A stretch of 64,000 nt of DNA from an uncultured Prevotellaceae bacterium. GTDB taxonomy: Bacteria > Bacteroidota > Bacteroidia > Bacteroidales > Bacteroidaceae. Every line of letters begins with the position of its first letter. The stretch's first letter is position 1. Under the pieces are notes generated by a model. It had not been told where the DNA came from, did not search any database, and saw nothing but the letters and a program-made list of their open reading frames with translations. Positions 59,394 to 64,000 of this stretch are shown here, one piece after another. The stretch covers positions 62,001-126,000 of the forward strand of contig CACZBS010000001.1 of the NCBI GenBank assembly GCA_902779455.1, given 5' to 3'. The translations under genes and the position numbers were made by a program.

Positions 59394-61766
59394 ATGAAAA
59401 AGCAACTACTTTCCTTAATGCTGCTACTGCCGATGGTGGTGAATGCAGCTCAATTAGCAAAAGGTTCGCCTTCATTTAACTATTATTTGACAATGCCTGA
59501 GATTCAAAACTCAGATGGAGTGATGGGCTCTGATGGCACAAATGCGTGGTGGGGGTATGTGCAGGACAACAATTCCCGCTTTGGTATGGGAAACGGTAAT
59601 ACTGGTACCTTTAGCCAGTGTGTCATGATCTCGAAGAACAATTCGGCTGTTGTGGGAAAAAACATCAAGGCCGTGCGCTTCTATCTGCGTAGCACCAGCG
59701 ACATCAAGGATGTCAAGGTGTGGATGGCTACCAGCCTGCCCGCAAATGTCGACAGGGCTAACGTCCACGTGCAGAATGTCGACATCAGTACCCTTGTGGG
59801 TGGCGACGAGGGCGATACCAACAACGGCATGCTCAACGAGGTGGAGTTTACCACGCCTTACACCATGACTACTCACGACCTCTATGTGGGCTATACCTTC
59901 ACCGTCACCTCCACGGCAGCCAACTCAGGGAAGTATCCTATCGTGCTGGCCCACGAGGCGGCTGCGGCAGGAAGCCTTTACCTTAAGCTGGGAACCGATG
60001 CTTGGGAGAATGGCGAGAGCTTCGGACCGCTGGCCTTGAAGGTGCTGCTCGAGGGCGACTTCGAAGAGAATGCCGTACAGCCTAGTGCTCCTGGCGATGT
60101 GTATGCCGCTTTGGGCAGCACGACGACCTTCAGCTTGCCGTTGATCAGTCTGGGATCAGCAGCTATCAGTAGCATCGACTACACTATCACTGCTGCCGGC
60201 AATGTTGGTGCAGAGACACATCTCGACCTGCCGCAGCCATTGTCGGGCTTTGGCGTGTATGGTGCTGTTTCCATTCCGATGGATGCTGATGCAGTGGTCG
60301 GAACGGCTGAGCGCACGCTGACTATCACAAAGGTCAACGGACAGGCAAACGAAGCTGCTGCCAATAGCGTTACCTTCAGCCTGCTGACACTGTCGAAGAT
60401 CGTGACGCGTGGTATTGCTGTAGAAGAGTACACTGGAACAGGATGCCCTTGGTGCCCGCGTGGACTGGTCGGTATGGAGAAGATGCGTAAGGAGTTTGGC
60501 GATGCTTTCGTGGGTATTGCCATCCATAACTACAATAATACCGACCCCATGTACATCTCTGCCTACGACCAGGTGAGCTTCAGCGGCGCTCCTTCGTGCC
60601 GTATTAATCGCGGACCGCAGATGGATCCGTATTCTGGCAGTGGCATTGATATCTTCGACGACTTCAGGGCTGCTCAGGCCGTTCCTGCAAAAGCAGGACT
60701 TACTGTCAGCGGAGAGTGGAATGCCGACTCTACACAGGTTATTGCTAAGGCTGAGATCGCCCCTGTCATCGACAGCGAATATGCCATCGAGTACGTCCTC
60801 ATAGCCGATGGCCTTACGGGCACTACAAACGCTTGGAAGCAGACGAACAACTATGCATCCAATTCCGCTTCACAGCTACCCCCGGACATGCAGTTCCTCG
60901 CTTCAGTAGGATCAAGCTATTTCACCGTCTTCAACGATGTGGCCATCGCTGTGGCAAAGCAGACCCAGACAACGGCTCCTGGCAAGCTGACGGCAGACAA
61001 TGCTGTCCTCAATACCTACACCATCAGCATGCCGACCAACAAGACGCTGCTGAAAGCCGTAAAAAATGGAAAGGTAGCAGTAGTAGCCCTACTCATCGAC
61101 AAGAGCAACAATATGATTGCCAATGCTGCTAAATATTACCTGCTTCCTGTACCCTCTAAATGTGCTACTCCCACCATTGCGTTTGTCGATGGAAGGCTAG
61201 AGTTTGATTGTGAAACTGAGGGGGTAGAGTATGTGACTAGCATCAGCCTACCCGATGCTGATCTACAGAATAATAATCTGATGGAACTCTTGTCTTGCTA
61301 TAACATCAGTGTGTATGCCAAAAAGGATGGCTATTTTGATTCTGATGTGGTGTCAATGACCATTGATCTCAACCGACTGAAAGGTGACGTGAATCAAGAT
61401 GGGATTGTCAGCATCGCTGATGCTACTGCTATCGTTGACATCATCCTGAATGCCGAAACAGCTATCGACCCAGTACCGAAGTTCTATTATTCCGTTGGAA
61501 CGGAAGAAGTGACGGAATCTAATTACACTACTATAAATAATGCTCAATTCAAGTATTCATTGGCTGAGATACCCGAGACGCTGGATTTGAGAACTGTCAG
61601 CCAGCAGCGGGCCGTTATCCTGCTACCCGAAGGATGTATGCCCATCATCAGGGGCGCATCAGGCTTAGTAGGAACCACGAGTGTCTCGCTTGGTAATGGA
61701 TATATGGTGTACACTACGACCAGTGCCATTAATGGCGCTGAATGCACCTGCACGATTCTGAAATAG
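59394..61766 (+). CDS. Large exported Omp28-like protein with CxxC motif and dockerin-like repeat
   Basis: A 790-residue secreted protein. The signal peptide is MKKQLLSLMLLLPMVVNA. Residues 25-215 form a beta-rich domain (YVGYTFTVTSTAANSG). A middle domain opens with VEEYTGTGCPWCPRG, a thioredoxin-like CxxC at Cys351 and Cys354, as in Omp28-related proteins. Near residue 664 lies one dockerin/EF-hand-like calcium repeat (GDVNQDGIVSIADATAIVDI). The C-terminal 90 residues are beta-rich, without a clear secretion-sorting motif. Base composition is lower in GC than average here. The gene is preceded by the 300-nt structured leader. Its role may be in surface or secreted disulfide chemistry, which is inference. 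Confidence 0.8.
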   Translation: MKKQLLSLMLLLPMVVNAAQLAKGSPSFNYYLTMPEIQNSDGVMGSDGTNAWWGYVQDNNSRFGMGNGNTGTFSQCVMISKNNSAVVGKNIKAVRFYLRSTSDIKDVKVWMATSLPANVDRANVHVQNVDISTLVGGDEGDTNNGMLNEVEFTTPYTMTTHDLYVGYTFTVTSTAANSGKYPIVLAHEAAAAGSLYLKLGTDAWENGESFGPLALKVLLEGDFEENAVQPSAPGDVYAALGSTTTFSLPLISLGSAAISSIDYTITAAGNVGAETHLDLPQPLSGFGVYGAVSIPMDADAVVGTAERTLTITKVNGQANEAAANSVTFSLLTLSKIVTRGIAVEEYTGTGCPWCPRGLVGMEKMRKEFGDAFVGIAIHNYNNTDPMYISAYDQVSFSGAPSCRINRGPQMDPYSGSGIDIFDDFRAAQAVPAKAGLTVSGEWNADSTQVIAKAEIAPVIDSEYAIEYVLIADGLTGTTNAWKQTNNYASNSASQLPPDMQFLASVGSSYFTVFNDVAIAVAKQTQTTAPGKLTADNAVLNTYTISMPTNKTLLKAVKNGKVAVVALLIDKSNNMIANAAKYYLLPVPSKCATPTIAFVDGRLEFDCETEGVEYVTSISLPDADLQNNNLMELLSCYNISVYAKKDGYFDSDVVSMTIDLNRLKGDVNQDGIVSIADATAIVDIILNAETAIDPVPKFYYSVGTEEVTESNYTTINNAQFKYSLAEIPETLDLRTVSQQRAVILLPEGCMPIIRGASGLVGTTSVSLGNGYMVYTTTSAINGAECTCTILK

Positions 61767-61850
61767 GCTTTCCACCTTTGTAAGCACAAAATGCTGCAGG
61801 GGGGATTAAAAACTGAGGGAAGTGAAGGTGCTCTAAAAGCACTGATAGAA

Positions 61851-61879
61851 AAAAGGCCAGCGCTCAGCACTGGCCTTTT
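61851..61879. terminator. Intrinsic terminator overlapping the end of the desulfidase gene
   Basis: AAAAGGCCAG (61851-61860) pairs with CTGGCCTTTT (61870-61879), a 10-base stem and 9-base loop, with A/T tracts on both sides. The minus-strand gene's stop codon (61866-61864) lies in the loop, so its last codons form one arm. It can serve both convergent genes. Confidence 0.8.
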
Positions 61880-63156
61880 GATGTCATGATCCGAAGCACG
61901 AGGTCGTCGGTCTGGCACATGGCGTCGGCTCCGATGGCCGTCAGGTTGTGGATGGAGCGGTCGACGCAGTCGTCGACGATGCCCTCTGACGAGCTGACGC
62001 ACTTGCCCTCCATCGAGAGCAGGGCGGAGAGGACGGCGGTGGAGACGCCGCTGGTGATCTTCAGTGAGCAGGAGGGCTTGGCGCCGTCGCAGATCATGCC
62101 GGTCAGGTTGGCTATCATGTTCTTCACGGCGTGGCAGATGCGGGCGTAGTCGCCGCCCATGAGATAGGTGATGCCCACGCTGGAGCCGATGGACGCGACG
62201 ACGCATCCGCAGAGGGCCGACAGGCGTCCGAGCGACTGCTTGATGTAGATGGCCGTGAGGTGACTGAGCATGAGGGCGCGGATGAGCTCCTCCTCCGTGT
62301 TCTCGTTCTCCTTGGCATAGACGCAGACGGGGTTGGTCGCGCAGATGCCCTGGTTGCCTGAGCCCGAGTTCGACATGACGGGGATCATCGCTCCGCCCAT
62401 GCGGGCATCGCAGGCCGAGGCTGTGCGCGAGATGATGTGGCAGTAGATGCTGTCGCCGAAGATGCCTTTCGACATGGGGCGCTCGATGGTCTTGCCGAGG
62501 TTGTGGCCGTAGTTGCCCTTGAGGGCCTCGCGGGCGGCATTCATGTTGTAGGTGCGGGTCTCCTCGATGAAGCTGATCTCGTCGAGGGGTGCCGTCGTGG
62601 CGAAGTCATAGACGAGCCGCAGGTTGAGCTGGATGTCGCCGTTGTCGCCCTCGCCATGTCCGTCAGCGGCTTTTCCTGACGAGAGGGCCTCGGCCTCCGC
62701 CTCGCTGACGAAGCGTGTGTGGCCGCCAGCGATGTAGGCGGTCTGCTCGCGCTCGCCAGCCTTGGCGGTGATCTCGATGTAGAGCTTCTCGTGGTTATTC
62801 TCCTTGAGCCCAATCTCGATGTGGTTCCCGGCAATGTATTGCTTGCCTTCTTCGAGGGCTTCAGGCGTCAGGTCCTTGAGCACCTCCAATTGATATTCGC
62901 TGCGCCCGATGAGCGCGCCCAGGGCAATGGCGATGGGCAGGCCTATCATGCCCGTGCCCGGGATGCCGACGCCCATGGCGTTTTTCAGTATGTTGGCGCT
63001 CAGCCGGGCCGTGATGTGCTCAGGCCGACAGCCGAGCATCTCGGTGGCGCGGGCCGTGCAGAGGGCCACGGCCATCGGCTCTGTGCAGCCTATGGCGGGC
63101 ACCACCTCCTGATGCACCAGCGCGATGATGCGTTCGCGTGTCTGTTTGTCAATCAT
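61864..63156 (-). CDS. L-cysteine desulfidase-like protein (UPF0597 / CyuA-like)
   Basis: A 430-residue cytosolic protein of the UPF0597 or serine-dehydratase-alpha-like family, whose characterised members are iron-sulfur enzymes that break down L-cysteine to pyruvate, ammonia and sulfide. Typical segments are EVVPAIGCTEPMAVAL with the conserved cysteine near residue 24, MGVGIPGTGMIGLPIA, GSGNQGICATNPV and CDGAKPSCSLKI. The conserved cysteines fit a 4Fe-4S cluster. It is between the Omp28-like gene and a DsbD-like gene, two other thiol-related genes, which may be coincidence. Confidence 0.87.
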   Translation of the reverse strand: MIDKQTRERIIALVHQEVVPAIGCTEPMAVALCTARATEMLGCRPEHITARLSANILKNAMGVGIPGTGMIGLPIAIALGALIGRSEYQLEVLKDLTPEALEEGKQYIAGNHIEIGLKENNHEKLYIEITAKAGEREQTAYIAGGHTRFVSEAEAEALSSGKAADGHGEGDNGDIQLNLRLVYDFATTAPLDEISFIEETRTYNMNAAREALKGNYGHNLGKTIERPMSKGIFGDSIYCHIISRTASACDARMGGAMIPVMSNSGSGNQGICATNPVCVYAKENENTEEELIRALMLSHLTAIYIKQSLGRLSALCGCVVASIGSSVGITYLMGGDYARICHAVKNMIANLTGMICDGAKPSCSLKITSGVSTAVLSALLSMEGKCVSSSEGIVDDCVDRSIHNLTAIGADAMCQTDDLVLRIMTSKGQC

Positions 63157-63184
63157 AGCTTAGGGATTTGGGGTTTCTGGAAGG

Positions 63185-63207
63185 GTGGGGGCTCTGTTCG
63201 CCCCCAC
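63185..63207. repeat. Short palindromic element between the DsbD-like and desulfidase genes
   Basis: GTGGGGGC (63185-63192) pairs with GCCCCCAC (63200-63207), an 8-base stem and 7-base loop, with no T tract. It resembles the other GC-rich palindromes in the window more than a normal terminator. Confidence 0.55.
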
Positions 63208-63215
63208 GATCCGTT

Positions 63216-64000
63216 TTATTTCTTGTAATTCTTCAGGCCTTTCTGCAGGAAGTCGACATATTCAGAGATGTTCTCGTCGTAGGAACGCAGGCCGTTGAGC
63301 GGCTTGCCCTCGTTGTCGAGCAGCACGTAGTAAGGCTGCGTGTTGGCTCCGATCTTGGTGCGCTGCAGGTAGCTCCACTTGTCGCCGATGGTGCGCAGAC
63401 GGCGTGTCTGTCCGTTGACATCGGTTACCTCGATGGGCTCCGGCAGCGGCGTCTTGTCGTCGACGTAGAGCGAGATGAGCACGTACTTGTTGTTGAGGAT
63501 GTCCTGCACCTTGGCGTCAGTCCACACGGCGGCCTCCATCTTGCGGCAGTTGACGCAGCCGAAGCCGGTGAAGTCGACCATGACGGGCTTGCCTTCAGCG
63601 CGGGCGGCAGCCATGCCCAGGTCGTAGTCGGTGTACTTGGCCTCGACGGAGCCAGTGTAGAGATTGAAGTCCTGCGTGTACATGGGAGGAGCGAAGGCTG
63701 AGATGGCCTTCAGCGGAGCGCCCCACAGGCCCGGCACCATGTAGACGGCGAAGGCCAGCGAGATGAGTCCCATGAAGAACTGGGGCACGTTGGTGCGATG
63801 TCCCTCGTCGTCGTGGGGGAACTTGAGCCAGCCCAGCAGGTAGGCGCCGAGCAGTCCGAAGAGGGCAATCCAGAGGCAGATGAACACCTCGCGGTCGAGC
63901 AGTCGCCAGCCGTAAGCCAGGTCGGCCACGGAGAGGAACTTCAGGGCGAAGGCCAGCTCGATGAAGCCGAGCACCACCTTGACGGTGTTCATCCATCCGC
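63216..64000 (-). CDS. DsbD-like thiol:disulfide interchange protein (C-terminal part, cut by window edge)
   Basis: The gene runs off the right end of the window; about 261 codons of its 3' part are present. Three membrane helices are visible (VVLGFIELAFALKFL, FICLWIALFGLLGAYLLGW and FFMGLISLAFAVYMV), followed by a periplasmic thioredoxin-like domain with the active site GFGCVNCRKMEA. This is the layout of the end of DsbD, which passes electrons from cytosolic thioredoxin to periplasmic thiol proteins. The frame continues upstream of the internal methionine at 63992 (Gly-Trp before it), so that is not the true start. Confidence 0.88.
   Translation of the reverse strand, partial: GWMNTVKVVLGFIELAFALKFLSVADLAYGWRLLDREVFICLWIALFGLLGAYLLGWLKFPHDDEGHRTNVPQFFMGLISLAFAVYMVPGLWGAPLKAISAFAPPMYTQDFNLYTGSVEAKYTDYDLGMAAARAEGKPVMVDFTGFGCVNCRKMEAAVWTDAKVQDILNNKYVLISLYVDDKTPLPEPIEVTDVNGQTRRLRTIGDKWSYLQRTKIGANTQPYYVLLDNEGKPLNGLRSYDENISEYVDFLQKGLKNYKK

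Overview
The window looks like a chromosomal segment of a member of the Bacteroidales, most likely a high-GC Prevotella-type species. The evidence is the repeated use of the Bacteroidetes -7 promoter box (TAnnTTTG) just upstream of gene starts, fused FeoA-FeoB and fused LpxC-FabZ proteins, an HU-like protein with an extra C-terminal domain, a BtuB-like receptor with the typical Bacteroidetes N-terminus, and several Bacteroidetes-restricted families (DUF3316-like, DUF5715-like, Omp28-like). I saw no rRNA, tRNA, CRISPR array, transposase or phage gene. Most of the window is housekeeping; the unusual material is in repeats, leaders and intergenic structures.

Layout. 0.1-7.1 kb: redox and small-molecule genes (flavodoxin lipoprotein, two aldo/keto reductases, an SDR, an amidohydrolase, an AraC regulator), a frameshifted and truncated GH97 glycosidase remnant, and an HU-like gene preceded by four operator-like sites spaced two helical turns apart. 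7.1-15.8 kb (minus): two-domain DUF1080 protein, Tat-exported Gfo/Idh oxidoreductase, esterase, cytidine deaminase, UvrA and PepD. 15.9-24.5 kb (plus): small membrane protein, OmpH-like lipoprotein, NhaD-like antiporter, phosphofructokinase, FeoAB, a TonB receptor and an Ala/Lys-rich exported coiled coil. 24.6-28.5 kb (minus): phosphoglycerate kinase and a BtuB-like receptor, separated by palindromic repeats. 28.7-30.7 kb (plus): rubrerythrin and a beta-helix lipoprotein. 30.9-35.5 kb (minus): ParC, a barrel protein and an S41 peptidase. 35.6-36.9 kb: DUF554, a GlsB-like protein and a candidate small RNA.

37-56.8 kb is an almost unbroken minus-strand run, read in the order phoH, purC, menG, aroE, TPM, lemA, purM, prfA, pyrF, purU, HD hydrolase, then after a 470-base gap lpxD, lpxC/fabZ, lpxA, miaA, PBP1A and a PIF1-like helicase. 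It joins nucleotide synthesis and translation termination with lipid A and peptidoglycan assembly. 56.9-64 kb holds a DUF5715-like gene, an HD-domain gene of different character, a large exported Omp28/dockerin protein behind a 300-nt structured leader, a cysteine desulfidase-like gene and the end of a DsbD-like gene.

The strongest leads are: the structured leader at 59198-59347, which looks like an attenuator or riboswitch; a promoter-plus-terminator small RNA at 36752-36853; palindromic elements sitting in frame inside uvrA and a TonB receptor; a lipoprotein signal peptide encoded by an intergenic heptad repeat; and families of 7- or 8-nt satellites at gene ends that often form long hairpins.
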